Shown here: positions 1 through 11,856 of the stretch, one piece after another
How the letters are laid out: every line of letters begins with the position of its first letter
How positions within the stretch are numbered: position 1 is the first letter of the stretch
DNA from: Janibacter cremeus
Lineage (GTDB): Bacteria > Actinomycetota > Actinomycetes > Actinomycetales > Dermatophilaceae
Length of the DNA stretch: 64,000 nucleotides
Reading direction: 5' to 3'
Assembly: GCF_029395675.1 (NCBI RefSeq)
Contig: NZ_CP115184.1
Location: 1,860,001 to 1,924,000, forward strand
Program-made: the position numbers and the translations under genes
Notes under the pieces: generated by a model
Told to the model about the DNA's origin: nothing
Databases searched by the model: none
What the model saw: only the letters and a program-made list of their open reading frames with translations

Positions 1-113
1 TCGAGCATCTCGAGGAAGGACATGTCCGGGGAGATGTCCTTGACCTCGTAGGTGGCGAATTCGCCCTTGGCGGTGGGTCCGGCCTGTCGCCAGATCTTCA
101 GGGTCAGTTCCAT
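1..113 (-). CDS. sdhB: Succinate dehydrogenase iron-sulfur subunit, N-terminal fragment
   Basis: Only the first 37 or so residues are in the window; the rest lies beyond the left edge. The fragment begins MELTLKIWRQAG and runs through FATYEVKDISPDMSFLEMLD, which is the N-terminal beta-grasp part of the actinobacterial SdhB/FrdB family that later binds the 2Fe-2S cluster. The start codon ATG lies 2 bp beyond the sdhA stop, so the two are one transcription unit. SdhB carries electrons from the SdhA flavin to the membrane subunit. No cluster cysteines are visible in this piece, so the call rests on the N-terminus and the position after sdhA. Confidence 0.85.
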   Translation of the reverse strand, partial: MELTLKIWRQAGPTAKGEFATYEVKDISPDMSFLEML

Positions 114-115
114 GC

Positions 116-2080
<1,965 letters not shown>

Positions 2081-2099
2081 GTGTGTCAGTGCTCCAGAA

Positions 2100-2816
2100 T
2101 CAGGCGATGAGGTTGAAGAAGATCGCGAACGGCGGGATGAGGAAGCCGACGACGATGACGATCCCCACGATCGCCCCGAGCGTCTTGGCCCGCTTGCGCG
2201 AGGCTGCGGTGCTCGTCAGGCCCATCGTCTGGGACGCGCTCCAGACGCCGTGGTACAGGTGCATGCCCAGGGCGATCATGGCCAGCGTGTAGATGAGGAC
2301 CATCCACCACAGCTCGAAGCTCGCCTGGACCATCACGAAGGGGGACTCCTCGACTGCCGCAGCGGAGACCGAGTCGTTGATGGCCGGCTTGACGAGCGTG
2401 AAGTGAATCAGGTGCCAGATGACGAAGATCAGGATGGCCAGCCCGCCCCAGCGCATCGTGCGGGAGGAGAGGGTGGAGCCGAGGTTCTTCTTCACCGCGT
2501 ACTTCTGCGGACGGGCGGACCCGGCCATGGCCCACAGCTTCATCCCGGCGTAGACGTGCGCGATGATCGACGCGATCAGCAGGACGCGCACGATCCACAG
2601 CATCCCGCTGTACGGGAGCATCGGCTCCCCGAACGTGCGCAGATGGTGTGCGTACGTGTCGAACGTCTCCTGGCCACCCAGTGCCATGAGGTTGCCGTAC
2701 ATGTGCAGGAGCACGTACAGGAGGAAGATGACGCCGGAGCCCGCCATGAGGAACTTGAGCCCGATGGTGGACGACGTCACCCCCTTCTTCTTCGCGGGGA
2801 GAGTCGTAGTAGCCAC
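2100..2816 (-). CDS. sdhC: Succinate dehydrogenase cytochrome b subunit
   Basis: About 238 residues from a GTG start ([12 protein letters not shown]). An AGGAGG lies 12 nt upstream; the in-frame ATG further up at 2849 would place this Shine-Dalgarno inside the gene. Five hydrophobic segments are visible, each with a histidine in a heme-ligand-like setting (LHMYGN, AHHLR, AHVYAG, WHLIHF, MHLYHG). This matches the single-polypeptide b558-type anchor that binds two hemes and reduces menaquinone in the cytoplasmic membrane. It is the first gene of sdhCAB, and the 136-bp region upstream is shared with a divergent gene. Confidence 0.93.
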   Translation of the reverse strand: MATTTLPAKKKGVTSSTIGLKFLMAGSGVIFLLYVLLHMYGNLMALGGQETFDTYAHHLRTFGEPMLPYSGMLWIVRVLLIASIIAHVYAGMKLWAMAGSARPQKYAVKKNLGSTLSSRTMRWGGLAILIFVIWHLIHFTLVKPAINDSVSAAAVEESPFVMVQASFELWWMVLIYTLAMIALGMHLYHGVWSASQTMGLTSTAASRKRAKTLGAIVGIVIVVGFLIPPFAIFFNLIA

Positions 2817-2904
2817 GGGCTCAAGGTACCTCCTCGTGACCCGCCGCACTGTGGTGCCCCCGCAGTTCGGAATGTGACATGTGCCCGGTTACCGTGACGT
2901 AATA

Positions 2905-2919
2905 GACAACACATTTGTC
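2905..2919. promoter_or_regulatory. Inverted repeat GACAA-N5-TTGTC in the sdhC upstream region
   Basis: Perfect 5-bp arms separated by 5 bp in the AT-richer divergent region between sdhC and the methyltransferase-like gene. It is a possible regulator site for either promoter. I cannot assign it to a regulator; it does not match the Rex operator spacing seen elsewhere in the window. Confidence 0.25.
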
Positions 2920-2952
2920 GCAGAAATATCCCGCGCCGACCGGAAGCAGGTC

Positions 2953-3633
2953 ATGGACAGCACCCCCGAGACGATCGCCGCCGCCGAGACACCTCGAGGT
3001 CAGATCGCCCTGCGCGAGCGTCCTGCCGCCGACGGCTCGGTGGTGCACGAGCTGGTCGTCGCCGGTGTCTTCGCGATGGACTCGGCGGACACCTCGACCG
3101 AGACGGCCCTCGCGGAGCGCTCCCTGGAGCGGGTGGAGGCGCCCACGCGGGTCCTCGTCGGCGGCCTGGGCCTGGGCTTCACCGCGTGGCAGGTGCTCAA
3201 GGACCGGCGGGTGCAGGACCTGCACGTCGTCGAGATCGAGGAGGACCTCGTCCAGTGGGCCCGGCTGGGCCTGACCCCGACGCTGGGCGTGCTCGCCCGC
3301 CACCCGCGGGTCACCCTCCACGTGCAGGACGCGGCCTCCCCCGTCACCGACGACGGTGAGCCCGTCGGCCCGTGGGACCTCGTCCTGCTCGACGTGGACA
3401 ACGGGCCGAGCTTCCTCGTGCACCGGGAGAACGAGCGGCTGTACTCCGCGCCCGCCCTGTCCTCGATCCTGGCTCAGCTGGCGCCGGGGGGTGCCCTGGC
3501 GATCTGGGCCGCCCAGCGCGAGCCCGACCTGCTTGCCACGCTGACCGGCCTGGCCACGACCGAGGAGGTCCTGCTCCCCGTCGAGCGCCAGGGCCGCTCC
3601 CTCGAGTACGCGCTCTACATCGCCCGCCCCTGA
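2953..3633 (+). CDS. Spermidine synthase-like SAM-dependent methyltransferase family protein
   Basis: 226 residues from the ATG at 2953 (MDSTPETIAAAETP). An in-frame GTG at 2881 lies in AT-rich, promoter-like sequence and is less likely. A Rossmann-fold SAM site is visible: VLVGGLGLGFTAWQVL (motif I), then an acidic residue after the next strand in LHVVEIEEDLVQWAR, and PWDLVLLDVDNGPSFLV as the catalytic-strand region. The layout resembles spermidine synthase-like proteins, but no polyamine-specific context is present. The substrate is unknown. It is divergent from sdhC, and its stop codon directly abuts the stop codon of the convergent DUF998 gene. Confidence 0.7.
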   Translation: MDSTPETIAAAETPRGQIALRERPAADGSVVHELVVAGVFAMDSADTSTETALAERSLERVEAPTRVLVGGLGLGFTAWQVLKDRRVQDLHVVEIEEDLVQWARLGLTPTLGVLARHPRVTLHVQDAASPVTDDGEPVGPWDLVLLDVDNGPSFLVHRENERLYSAPALSSILAQLAPGGALAIWAAQREPDLLATLTGLATTEEVLLPVERQGRSLEYALYIARP

Positions 3634-4203
3634 TCATGGAGGCGACTCGGGCGGTCTGCTGACCAGCTCCGACCCGAACCAGAGATAGGCCGTCCCGAAC
3701 ATCGCCCGTTGCAGGAGGCCCGCCAGCTCAGGCACCACCATCATGCCGAGCGGCAGCAGTACCGATGCGGCCACGGAGGCAACGTCGAGGGCCCGTCGCC
3801 GTCGCTGCGCCACGGCTACGGTGACGACTCCGAAGGCGAATGCGAAACCCATGACCGTGGCCGCGATCGAGTGCAGCGTGTCGAGCGTGGGGTCGAACGC
3901 GGCAGTCTTGACCCACGAGCGCGTCGGAAGGACGGCCGAGGCGACCAGACACCCGCCGAACAGGCCGTGCAGCACTCGTCCCCCGGGCCCCCAGCGGTCG
4001 GCCCACCCGGCCAGCACGAGCACGCCCGCTCCCAGGAGGGCCAGACCGACCCGGGCCACCCACGCGCCCGGCACGCCCTGCGCAGCGGCCTCACTCAGCG
4101 TGTGGGCGTTCCAGGAGTAGTCGTCGGGCAGGCCCGTCGGGGCCAGGAGCAGAGCGAGGACCGACGCGCCCAGCAGGCCTGCGGCGACCTGGCGACCGCC
4201 CAC
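3634..4203 (-). CDS. DUF998 family integral membrane protein
   Basis: 189 residues from the GTG at 4203 (VGGRQVAAGLLGA), with GGAGG about 10 nt upstream. About six hydrophobic helices are visible: AGLLGASVLALLLAP, VGLALLGAGVLVLAGWA, LFGGCLVASAVLP, ATVMGFAFAFGVVTVAVA, AASVLLPLGMMVV and a C-terminal one. The conserved-looking WNAHTLSE and DTLHSIAA segments are like DUF998 proteins. Function is unknown. It lies downstream of hemL with a 71-bp gap and is convergent with the methyltransferase-like gene. Confidence 0.6.
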   Translation of the reverse strand: MGGRQVAAGLLGASVLALLLAPTGLPDDYSWNAHTLSEAAAQGVPGAWVARVGLALLGAGVLVLAGWADRWGPGGRVLHGLFGGCLVASAVLPTRSWVKTAAFDPTLDTLHSIAATVMGFAFAFGVVTVAVAQRRRRALDVASVAASVLLPLGMMVVPELAGLLQRAMFGTAYLWFGSELVSRPPESPP

Positions 4204-4274
4204 CGGACCACCACCTCCACTCTGCCCGACACGACCCTGCGGGGAGACCACGTGTGCACGAAGGGGGAACCGGC

Positions 4275-5606
4275 TCAGCCGGCCGCGGCGGCCTTCGCAG
4301 CGGCGGGGAGGGCCGCCAGGATCGTCTCGACGGCCGTGTCGTCGTGGGCGCCGGAGACGAACCACGCCTCGAAGGCGCTCGGCGGCAGGTGCACACCACC
4401 CTCGAGCATCGCGTGGAAGAAGCGACCGTACGCCGACGTGTCCTGCTGCTGGGCATCGGCGAAGGACCGCACCTCGCCGTCACGGAAGAAGATCGAGAAC
4501 ATCGACCCGGCCCACTGGACGCGGTGCGCCACCCCCTCCGCGGACAGCGCGGCCGAGGCGGCGTCGGCGATGCGAGTGGCCGTGGCCTCGAGGCGGGGGT
4601 AGAGCTGCGGGGTGCAGGCGCGCAGCGTCGCGATCCCGGCAGCCGTCGCGACGGGGTTGCCCGAGAGGGTCCCGGCCTGGTAGACGGGCCCCTCGGGAGC
4701 GAGCTTCGCCATGAGATCGGCCCGACCGCCGAAGGCCGCGGCCGGGAAGCCACCACCCATGACCTTGCCGAAGGTGAAGAGATCGGGCGCGCCCCCCTCG
4801 TACCCTCCGGGGTGCGCGCCGTCGGGGCCGGTCTCGTGGCCGTACCAGCCCGACCGGCTGGAGCGGAAGCCGGTCATGACCTCGTCGCTGATGAGCAGCG
4901 CGCCGTGGGCGGCCGTCACCCGACGCAACCCCTCCGTGAAGCCGGGTGCGGGCGGGACGATGCCCATGTTGCCGGGTGCCGCCTCGGTGATGACCGCGGC
5001 GATCTCCTCACCCCGGGCGGCGAAGAGCTCCTCGACGGCGGCGAGATCGTTGTAGGGCAGCACGACCGTCTCGCCCGCCGCCGAGGCGGGGACGCCGGCG
5101 GAGTCGGGCAGCGCGAAGGTCGCCACCCCCGAACCGGCCTGCGCGAGAAGGGCGTCGACGTGACCGTGGTAGCAGCCGGCGAACTTCACGATGACCGAAC
5201 GACCGGTCGCTCCCCGCGCGAGGCGCAGGGCCGACATCGTCGCCTCGGTCCCGGAGGAGACGAGTCGGACCTGCTCGAGCGGCTCGACGCGGTCGACCAC
5301 CTCGGCGGCCAGCACGACCTCGTTCTCGCTCGGCGTCCCGAAGGAGAAACCACGCTGTGCGGCCTCGGTCACGGCCGCGAGGACGTCGGGGTGGGCGTGA
5401 CCGAGGATCATCGGCCCCCACGAGCAGATGAGGTCGACGTAGCGGTTGCCGTCGACATCGATCAGCCAAGCTCCCTCGGCTCGCTCGATGAACCTCGGGA
5501 CGCCACCGACCCCGCCGAAGGCGCGCACCGGGGAGTTGACTCCCCCGGGCGTCACGGCGCGGGCGCGGTCGAACAGGGCCTCGGATCGGGTCGTCGTCTG
5601 CGTCAT
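4275..5606 (-). CDS. hemL: Glutamate-1-semialdehyde 2,1-aminomutase
   Basis: 443 residues. PLP enzyme that isomerises glutamate-1-semialdehyde to 5-aminolevulinate, the second step of the C5 haem pathway begun by HemA. Visible: N-terminal [30 protein letters not shown] (phosphate-binding region), [24 protein letters not shown], and [18 protein letters not shown] containing the PLP lysine near residue 280. The ATG at 5606 is preceded by purine-rich sequence. It lies 76 bp downstream of marR, so it may share the hem operon transcript or have its own start. Confidence 0.97.
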   Translation of the reverse strand: MTQTTTRSEALFDRARAVTPGGVNSPVRAFGGVGGVPRFIERAEGAWLIDVDGNRYVDLICSWGPMILGHAHPDVLAAVTEAAQRGFSFGTPSENEVVLAAEVVDRVEPLEQVRLVSSGTEATMSALRLARGATGRSVIVKFAGCYHGHVDALLAQAGSGVATFALPDSAGVPASAAGETVVLPYNDLAAVEELFAARGEEIAAVITEAAPGNMGIVPPAPGFTEGLRRVTAAHGALLISDEVMTGFRSSRSGWYGHETGPDGAHPGGYEGGAPDLFTFGKVMGGGFPAAAFGGRADLMAKLAPEGPVYQAGTLSGNPVATAAGIATLRACTPQLYPRLEATATRIADAASAALSAEGVAHRVQWAGSMFSIFFRDGEVRSFADAQQQDTSAYGRFFHAMLEGGVHLPPSAFEAWFVSGAHDDTAVETILAALPAAAKAAAAG

Positions 5607-5682
5607 GGCCCCAGTCTCCCCCACGACCCCGACCCGGCCGAGCCGAGGGAGGGGGCGGAGGCGACCGACCCCCTTCGCCCGA

Positions 5683-6168
5683 TCAGGCCTGGTCGTCCAG
5701 GCCGATCTCGTGGTGCTCGGGCGCCAGCCGGTCACGCACCGCGGCCATCGCCTCGCCCAGCGCGGTGAACTGCTCGGGGGTGAGGACGTCGACGAGGTGC
5801 TTGCGCACCGACTCCACGTGGACGCCGGCGAGCTCGTCGAGGATCGTGCGACCGGCGTCGGTGAGCACGATCTCGACACCACGCCCGTCGTCCGAGGCCC
5901 GGCAGCGCTCGACCCAGCCGCGCTTCTCCAGCCGCGCGGCGGTGTGGGTCACCCGCGAGCGCGACTGCACGATGTCGTCGGCGAGGTGGGACATGCGGGT
6001 GCGCTGCCCGGGGGACTCGGAGAGCATCGACAGCAGCTCGTACTCGGTCAGCTGCATCTTGTACGGCGCCAGGTCGTCGACCAGCGCCCGCTCGAGCAGA
6101 CGCGTGCCGCGCAGGTAGGCGCGCCAGTGCTGCTGCTGCTGCGCATCCAGCCAGTTCGTCCCGCTCAC
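5683..6168 (-). CDS. MarR-family transcriptional regulator
   Basis: 161 residues from a GTG that overlaps the hemB stop by 4 bp (GTGA), so it is probably translationally coupled to hemB. The winged-helix core is visible: [49 protein letters not shown], followed by a [15 protein letters not shown] wing and a C-terminal dimerisation helix. Its location inside a haem operon suggests a role in haem or redox homeostasis, but no operator is evident and the ligand is unknown. Class assignment is firm; the target is not. Confidence 0.88.
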   Translation of the reverse strand: MSGTNWLDAQQQQHWRAYLRGTRLLERALVDDLAPYKMQLTEYELLSMLSESPGQRTRMSHLADDIVQSRSRVTHTAARLEKRGWVERCRASDDGRGVEIVLTDAGRTILDELAGVHVESVRKHLVDVLTPEQFTALGEAMAAVRDRLAPEHHEIGLDDQA

Positions 6169-7169
6169 AGTCGTCCCGCCACCTCGAGTGCGAAGTACGT
6201 GAGGATCATCTGGGCTCCGGCCCGCTTGATGTGGAGGAGCGACTCGAGCACGGCGGCGTCACGGTCGATCCAGCCGCGGTCGGCGGCGGCGACGATCTGC
6301 GCGTACTCACCGGAGATCTGGTAGGCCGCGACCGGCACGGTGGAGATCTGCGCCGTGGCGGCGAGGACGTCCAGGTGCGGCTGGGCGGGCTTGACCATGA
6401 CGATGTCGGCGCCCTCGGCGAGGTCGAGCTCGACCTCGCGCAGGGCCTCGACGGCATTGGCCGGGTCCTGCTGGTAGGTCGCCCGGTCACCGGTGAGCGA
6501 GGACTGCACGGCCTCGCGGAAGGGGCCGTACAGCGCGGAGGTGTACTTCGCGGCGTAGGCGAGCACGAGGGTGTCGGTGTACCCGGCGGCATCGAGCGCA
6601 GCGCGCACGTGGGCGACCTGCCCGTCCATCATCCCGGAGAGGCCGAGGACGTGGGCTCCGGCGGCGGCCTGGGCGAGCGCCATGTCCGCGTAGCGGGTGA
6701 GGGTGGCGTCGTTGTCCACCACCGTGCGCCCCGCCCGGTCGGTCGTGAGCACCCCGCAGTGACCGTGGTCGGTGAACTCGTCGAGGCACAGGTCGGTCAT
6801 GACGACGAGCTCGTCACCGACCGCGTCGACGACCGCCCGGGTGGCGACGTTGAGGATCCCCTCGGGGTCATCGGCACCGGAGCCGCAGTCGTCCTTGGTC
6901 TGCGGCACGCCGAAGAGCATGATCCCGCCGATACCGGCGGCCACGCACACCCGCGCCTCCTCCACGAGGGAGTCGACGGTGTGCTGCACCGTGCCCGGCA
7001 TGGAGGAGATCGGCACCGGCGCGTCGACGCCCTCACGGACGAAGACGGGCAGGACCAGGTCGGCCGGGTGCAGCCGCGTCTCCGCGACGAGACGACGAAG
7101 GGGGGCGCTGCCCCGCAGTCGCCGCGGCCGCACGACGGGTCCGTTCGGACCGCGGGACGCGGGGGTCAC
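6165..7169 (-). CDS. hemB: Delta-aminolevulinic acid dehydratase (porphobilinogen synthase)
   Basis: 334 residues, GTG start overlapping the hemD stop by 4 bp. Condenses two 5-aminolevulinates to porphobilinogen. The two Schiff-base lysine motifs are present: LAYAAKYTSALYGPFR and IVMVKPAQPHLDVL. The metal region reads DLCLDEFTDHGHCG, keeping the first and last cysteines of the three-Cys zinc motif but with Asp at the middle position. SGMMDGQVAHVRAALD is also conserved. It is the fifth gene of the rex-hemACDB operon. Confidence 0.97.
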   Translation of the reverse strand: MTPASRGPNGPVVRPRRLRGSAPLRRLVAETRLHPADLVLPVFVREGVDAPVPISSMPGTVQHTVDSLVEEARVCVAAGIGGIMLFGVPQTKDDCGSGADDPEGILNVATRAVVDAVGDELVVMTDLCLDEFTDHGHCGVLTTDRAGRTVVDNDATLTRYADMALAQAAAGAHVLGLSGMMDGQVAHVRAALDAAGYTDTLVLAYAAKYTSALYGPFREAVQSSLTGDRATYQQDPANAVEALREVELDLAEGADIVMVKPAQPHLDVLAATAQISTVPVAAYQISGEYAQIVAAADRGWIDRDAAVLESLLHIKRAGAQMILTYFALEVAGRL

Positions 7170-8809
7170 CCCTTCGCCTTCGTGCGGCGCGTCGCCGCCT
7201 TCTTGCGGCGGGCACTCGGGCGCTGGGGCTCCTCACCCGCTTCGATGGCCGCGGTGACCAGCTTGCGACCGTGCTCGGCCAGGGCCTCGACGAGGCTCGC
7301 GCCGGTGGCCTCGGGGGCCATGACGTCGACCCGCAGGCCGGCCTCCTCCGCGGTCTTGACGGTGGCCGGGCCGATGCAGGCGATGACCGTGGACGGGTGC
7401 GGCTTGCCGGCGATGCCGACGAGGTTGCGCACCGTGGAGGAGGAGGTGAAGACGACGGCGTCGAAGGCACCCTGCTTGATCGCGTCCCGCGTCGGCGCGG
7501 GCGGCGGGGTGGCACGCACCGTGCGGTACGCGGTGACGTCGTCGACCTGCCAGCCCATCTCCTGCAGGCCGGCCACGAGGGTGTCGGTCGCGATGTCGGC
7601 ACGGGGCAGGAAGACGCGGTCGATCGGGTCGAGGACCTCGTCGTAGGGCGGCCACTCCTCGAGCAGGCCGCGGGCGGACATCTCCCCGGTCGGCACGAGG
7701 TCGGGCTCGATCCCCCACTCACGCAGGGCGTCGGCCGTGACGCCGCCGACCGCGGCGATCTTCAGCCCCGAGAACGCGCGCGCGTCCAGGCCGAACTCCT
7801 CGAACTTCTCCCGGATCGCCTTCACGGCGTTGACCGAGGTGAATCCGATCCACTGGTAGCGGCCCGTGACGAGGCCGCGCACCGCGCGCTCGACGGCCTG
7901 GGGGGTGCGGGGCGGCTCGACGCTGATCGTCGGCACGACCTCACTCGTCGCCCCGTGGCCGAGCAGCTGCTTGGTCATCGGGCCGGCCTGGTCCTTCGTC
8001 CTCGGGATGAGGACGTTCCAGCCGTAGAGCGGCTTGGTCTCGAACCAGGACAGCGTGCTGCGCATGGCCACGGTCGGACCGACGATCGCCAGCGTCGGCA
8101 CCTCGAGCCCGACGACGGCATCGGCGGCCTCGGCGAGGGTCGTCCCGTGGGTGACCTGCGAGGTGGTGGTCCCACCCTGGGTCAGTGCGACGGGCGTGTC
8201 GCCGTCACGGCCGTTGGCCAGCAGGTCGGCGAAGGCCGGGACGAGGTGCTCGGGCAGACCGAGCAGCACGAGCGTGACGTCGTCGCGCACGGAGGCCGAG
8301 AGGTCCGGGCGCTTGGACCCGGAGACGCTCACGACGTGCAGGGCACCGGTCGAGCGGTTCGTCAGCGGCACGCCGGCGTAGGAGGGCACGGCGCTCACGG
8401 CGGAGACGCCGGGCACGACGTCGAAGTCGATGTCCGCCTTGGCGAGGGCGGCGGCCTCCTCGGCGAGGCCGTTGAAGGTCGCCGGGTCGCCGTCCATGAG
8501 TCTCACGACGAGGCCGCCCTTGTGCGCCTTGGCGGTCTTGACGACGAGCTTGGCGCGCGAGGCGTGGGTCAGTTGCTGGCCGTGCTCACCGTGGCTGGCG
8601 TCGACGATCTCGACGTCCTCCCCGGTCATCGAGGCGACGATCTCCTCGTTGGTCAGCTGGTCGGTGATGACGGCATCGGCGCGCGCGAGCAGCTCGACGG
8701 AGGCGACGGTCATCAGTGATGCGTCACCCGGTCCGGCGCCGACGAAGGCGACTCGGGCCGGTCGGCGTGCTGCGGTGGTGGCGTTTGCGGTCGAGCGCTG
8801 GGGGGTCAC
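7166..8809 (-). CDS. hemD: Fused uroporphyrinogen-III C-methyltransferase / uroporphyrinogen-III synthase
   Basis: 547 residues in two domains. Residues about 18-265 are a CobA/SUMT-type SAM methyltransferase ([57 protein letters not shown]). Residues about 267-515 are HemD ([48 protein letters not shown]). HemD closes hydroxymethylbilane to uroporphyrinogen III; the methyltransferase half could feed sirohaem or corrinoids. The fusion is common in actinobacteria. A Lys/Arg-rich tail ([14 protein letters not shown]) ends the protein. GTG start, 4-bp overlap with hemC. Confidence 0.93.
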   Translation of the reverse strand: MTPQRSTANATTAARRPARVAFVGAGPGDASLMTVASVELLARADAVITDQLTNEEIVASMTGEDVEIVDASHGEHGQQLTHASRAKLVVKTAKAHKGGLVVRLMDGDPATFNGLAEEAAALAKADIDFDVVPGVSAVSAVPSYAGVPLTNRSTGALHVVSVSGSKRPDLSASVRDDVTLVLLGLPEHLVPAFADLLANGRDGDTPVALTQGGTTTSQVTHGTTLAEAADAVVGLEVPTLAIVGPTVAMRSTLSWFETKPLYGWNVLIPRTKDQAGPMTKQLLGHGATSEVVPTISVEPPRTPQAVERAVRGLVTGRYQWIGFTSVNAVKAIREKFEEFGLDARAFSGLKIAAVGGVTADALREWGIEPDLVPTGEMSARGLLEEWPPYDEVLDPIDRVFLPRADIATDTLVAGLQEMGWQVDDVTAYRTVRATPPPAPTRDAIKQGAFDAVVFTSSSTVRNLVGIAGKPHPSTVIACIGPATVKTAEEAGLRVDVMAPEATGASLVEALAEHGRKLVTAAIEAGEEPQRPSARRKKAATRRTKAKG

Positions 8810-9765
8810 TGGGCATGCTCCGAAGCGGTCGTGGGGTGGGTGGCTGACAGGTCGGCGAGCGCGGGCGCGCCGTCGGCGACAAGGGTCCGGGCGAGACGGC
8901 GACCGAGGTCCTCCGCCTCCCCGATGGGGCCGGTGATGGACCGGCGCAGCTCCCCGGAGCCGTCCGTCGCAGCGACGACGGCTCGCAGGGAGATGATCGG
9001 GCCGTCGATGTCCTCGACGACCTCGGCGAGTGCGCCGACGGGTGCGGCGCAGCCGGCCCCGAGCTCGGCCAGGACACCGCGCTCGGCGGTGGTGGCTGCC
9101 CGGGCGTCGGCGTCGTCGATCGGGCGAAGGGCGGCGCGCGCCTGCTCGTCCTCCTCACGGCACTCGACGGCCAGGGCTCCCTGACCGGGGGCGCAGATCA
9201 TCTGGATCGGCTCGAGCACCTCGGTGACACGGTCCTGCAGACCCGATCGCGTCAGGCCGGCGTGGGCCAAGATGACCGCGTCGAGCTGGTCCTCGCCGGA
9301 GCCGACCATGTCGAGCCGGGTACCGAGGTTGCCGCGGATGTCGCGGAACTCGAATCCCCGGCCGAGGCAGGCCAGCTGGGCGCGGCGGCGGGGGGAGCCG
9401 GTCCCGATGACCGCTCCCTCGCCGAGCTCGCCGAGGGTCAGTCCGTCGCGGGCGCACAGGGCGTCGCGGGGGTCGACCCGGGTCGGGATGGCCGCGACGA
9501 CCAGACCGGGCTCGGGCCTGGTCGGCAGGTCCTTGAGCGAGTGCACGGCGATGTCGATCTCGCCGGCGAGGAGGGCCTCGCGCAGGGCGCTGGCGAAGAC
9601 GCCGTGGCCGCCCATGCTGGCCAGCGAGGCGCGACTGGTGTCGCCCTCGGTGACGATCTCGACGATCTCGACGTCGTGGCCCTCGGCCCGCAGTGCGTCG
9701 GCGACGTGCCCGGACTGGGTCATGGCGAGCTTCGAGCGACGGGTCCCGAGACGGAGCGTGGTCAC
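8806..9765 (-). CDS. hemC: Hydroxymethylbilane synthase (porphobilinogen deaminase)
   Basis: 319 residues, GTG start with 4-bp overlap with hemA. Polymerises four porphobilinogens to hydroxymethylbilane. Visible: N-terminal [28 protein letters not shown], the arginine-containing [11 protein letters not shown] and RGNLGTRLD, and [12 protein letters not shown] holding the cysteine that carries the dipyrromethane cofactor. Length is typical. It acts between HemB and HemD. Confidence 0.97.
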   Translation of the reverse strand: MTTLRLGTRRSKLAMTQSGHVADALRAEGHDVEIVEIVTEGDTSRASLASMGGHGVFASALREALLAGEIDIAVHSLKDLPTRPEPGLVVAAIPTRVDPRDALCARDGLTLGELGEGAVIGTGSPRRRAQLACLGRGFEFRDIRGNLGTRLDMVGSGEDQLDAVILAHAGLTRSGLQDRVTEVLEPIQMICAPGQGALAVECREEDEQARAALRPIDDADARAATTAERGVLAELGAGCAAPVGALAEVVEDIDGPIISLRAVVAATDGSGELRRSITGPIGEAEDLGRRLARTLVADGAPALADLSATHPTTASEHAQ

Positions 9766-11036
9766 AGGGCACCTCCTTCCGCATGCAGGTCGAACAGCTG
9801 GCGCAGGGCGTCCTCGTACTCACCGAGACGCCCGTCGACGGCGAGCTCCTTGGCCCGCACGGTCGGCTGGTGCAGCAGCTTGTCCACGATGCGGTGCACG
9901 GCCCGGCCGACCTCCTCGCGCTCGGCGGCCGACATGTCCGGGACGCGCTGGTCCATCCGGGCCAGCTCGGACTCGACGACCTGCTGCGCCGCCTCGCGCA
10001 GGGCGCGCACGGTGGGCGCGGCGATGCTCGCGGCCCTGGCCCCGAGATGACGGGTCACCGCATCGCCAACGATGGAGCGGGCCTGCGCGACCTCCGGCAT
10101 CGCCCCATCGGCACCGAGCATCTCGCCGAGCTCACCGAGACCGAGGAGCGTGACCTCGCTCAGGTCCGCGACCTCGCGGGCGATGTCGTGGGGCAGGGCC
10201 AGGTCGACGAAGGCCTGCCGGCGGCCGGAGCGCGCGATCTGCGCGTCGGCGACGTCGGCGAGGGAGATCGCCACCCCGGTCGAGCCGGTGCAGGAGATGA
10301 CGACGTCGGCGTCCGCGAGGGCGTCACCGAGCTCGTCGGTGGGCCGGGCGCTGCCCCCGAGCCGCTCCGCCAGGGCGACGCCGCGCTCGTGCGTGCGGTT
10401 GACGACGGTGAGGCGGGCGACCCCGCGGCGCACCGCGGTCGTCGCCGCCAGCGCACTCATGGACCCGGCGCCGATGACGAGGACGTGGGCGTCGGCCAGC
10501 CGGCCGACGTGCTGCTCCGCGGAGTCCAGCCCCGCGGTCACCAACGAGCGGGAGACCTCGTCGAGACCGGTCTCCGAGTGCACCTGCTTGCCGGTGCGCA
10601 GTGCCTGCTGGACGAGGGAGTTCAGGTGGGTGCCCACGTGCCCGTCGGCCTGGGCCCGGGCGAGGGCATCGCGCAGCTGGCCGAGGATCTGGGACTCCCC
10701 GACCGCCATCGAGTCCAGCCCCGCGGCGACGTTGAAGACGTGCGCGACGGCGGCATCGCCGTAGTGCAGGTCGAGGTGCTCCTTGAGGTCCTCGTGGGTG
10801 ATCGAGGTGCTCGACGTCAGGGCGTCGGTGAGGTCGGCGACCGCGCCGTGGAAGGCCGAGACCTCGGCGTAGACCTCGGTGCGGTTGCACGTGGCGATGA
10901 CGAGGAGCTCGGAGATGTCCGGGCTGGCCTGTGCCGTGGCGACGATGGCCTGGCGGCTGGACTCGTCCAGGGCGGCCCGCTCGAGGACGGAGATGGGCGT
11001 GCGGCGGTGGTTGAAGCCGAAGCTGAGCAGACTCAT
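9762..11036 (-). CDS. hemA: Glutamyl-tRNA reductase
   Basis: 424 residues from the ATG at 11036 ([16 protein letters not shown]), which overlaps the rex stop by 4 bp; longer in-frame extensions lie inside rex and are shadows. First committed step of C5 haem synthesis: reduces Glu-tRNA to glutamate-1-semialdehyde with NADPH. Visible: [12 protein letters not shown] with the catalytic Cys, [14 protein letters not shown], the Rossmann segment [12 protein letters not shown], and a C-terminal dimerisation helix. Its placement directly after rex ties haem entry flux to redox state. Confidence 0.97.
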   Translation of the reverse strand: MSLLSFGFNHRRTPISVLERAALDESSRQAIVATAQASPDISELLVIATCNRTEVYAEVSAFHGAVADLTDALTSSTSITHEDLKEHLDLHYGDAAVAHVFNVAAGLDSMAVGESQILGQLRDALARAQADGHVGTHLNSLVQQALRTGKQVHSETGLDEVSRSLVTAGLDSAEQHVGRLADAHVLVIGAGSMSALAATTAVRRGVARLTVVNRTHERGVALAERLGGSARPTDELGDALADADVVISCTGSTGVAISLADVADAQIARSGRRQAFVDLALPHDIAREVADLSEVTLLGLGELGEMLGADGAMPEVAQARSIVGDAVTRHLGARAASIAAPTVRALREAAQQVVESELARMDQRVPDMSAAEREEVGRAVHRIVDKLLHQPTVRAKELAVDGRLGEYEDALRQLFDLHAEGGAL

Positions 11037-11725
11037 CGACCAGCTCCCTCCAACAGCTCGTCGGAATCGATGCCGACGCGTTGTTGCTCGTGGAAGGCCA
11101 GGATCTGCAGCTCGGTGGAGAGATCGACCTTGCGCATGTGCACCCCTTCGGGGACCCGGATCGCGGTGGCGGCGAAGTTGAGGATGGAGCTGGCCCCGGC
11201 CGCCACGAGCAGGTCGGCGACCTGCTGGGCGGACGCGGCGGGGGTGGCGATGACGCCGATGCACGCCTCCCCCGGTGTCACGAGCGCCTCGAGCGCGGCC
11301 ATGGGCTGGATGACGAGGTCGTCGACCTTGTGGCCGACCACGGCGGGGTCCCGGTCGAGCAACGCCACGACCTGGAAACCCTTGGTCGCGAAGCCGCCGT
11401 AGGAGGCCAGGGCGCGACCGAGGTTGCCCATGCCCACGATGACCACGGGCCAGTCGTGGGTCAGGCCCAGCGCCCGGGAGATCTGGTAGCTCAGGTGGGC
11501 CACGTCGTAGCCCACGCCGCGCACCCCGTAGGAGCCCAGGTGGCTGAGGTCCTTGCGCAGCTTGGCCGAGCTGACACCCGCGCTGTGGGCGAGCTCCTCC
11601 GAGGAGACGGAGAGCACGTCGACGGCGGCGAGCTGACCCAGTGCGCGCAGATAGCCCGGGAGCCGCGCCACCGTCGCATCGGGGATGTCCCGCTTGGCGG
11701 CCTGGTCGACGGACACGTTGGGCAC
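11033..11725 (-). CDS. rex: Redox-sensing transcriptional repressor Rex
   Basis: 230 residues, GTG start with GAGAGGAG just upstream. An N-terminal winged helix (SSEELAHSAGVSSAKLRKDLSHLGSYGVRGVGYDV) precedes a Rossmann NADH-binding domain (VVIVGMGNLGRALASYGGF). Rex senses the NADH/NAD ratio and represses respiratory and fermentative genes when NADH is low. It is first in an overlapping operon with hemA-C-D-B, and a perfect-arm Rex-type operator overlaps its own promoter, so autoregulation and co-regulation of haem synthesis are likely. Confidence 0.96.
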   Translation of the reverse strand: MPNVSVDQAAKRDIPDATVARLPGYLRALGQLAAVDVLSVSSEELAHSAGVSSAKLRKDLSHLGSYGVRGVGYDVAHLSYQISRALGLTHDWPVVIVGMGNLGRALASYGGFATKGFQVVALLDRDPAVVGHKVDDLVIQPMAALEALVTPGEACIGVIATPAASAQQVADLLVAAGASSILNFAATAIRVPEGVHMRKVDLSTELQILAFHEQQRVGIDSDELLEGAGR

Positions 11726-11776
11726 GGCTCCTCTCCACGGTCTCCGGCGGGCGGCGCCGAAGAACCGAACATCTCG

Positions 11777-11805
11777 AGATTACGCTCTTGTGAACAAATG
11801 CACAA
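11777..11805 (-). promoter_or_regulatory. rex-hem operon promoter
   Basis: On the minus strand, TTGTGC (11800-11805) and TAATCT (11777-11782) are separated by 17 bp, close to a housekeeping promoter. Transcription would begin about 45 nt before the rex start. The -35 box and spacer coincide with the Rex operator. Confidence 0.6.
11788..11805. promoter_or_regulatory. Rex operator (ROP) overlapping the rex promoter
   Basis: TTGTGAACAAATGCACAA is an 18-bp site with perfect TTGTG-N8-CACAA arms, the known Rex operator architecture. It covers the -35 box and much of the spacer, so bound Rex would block polymerase. This predicts autorepression and NADH-responsive expression of hemACDB. Confidence 0.75.
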
Positions 11806-11856
11806 AGTCACGGCCCACCCGCCGGACCGCGTCGGAGCGCGCCGGGCGAGGGTGAC

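Noticed and set aside
2881..2952. Upstream GTG start for the methyltransferase-like gene
   Set aside because: The extra 24 codons lie in AT-richer sequence with an inverted repeat and stop-rich other frames, looking like a promoter; ATG at 2953 preferred.
11037..11738. N-terminal extension of hemA frame over rex
   Set aside because: Lies wholly within rex in another frame; hemA starts at [14 protein letters not shown].
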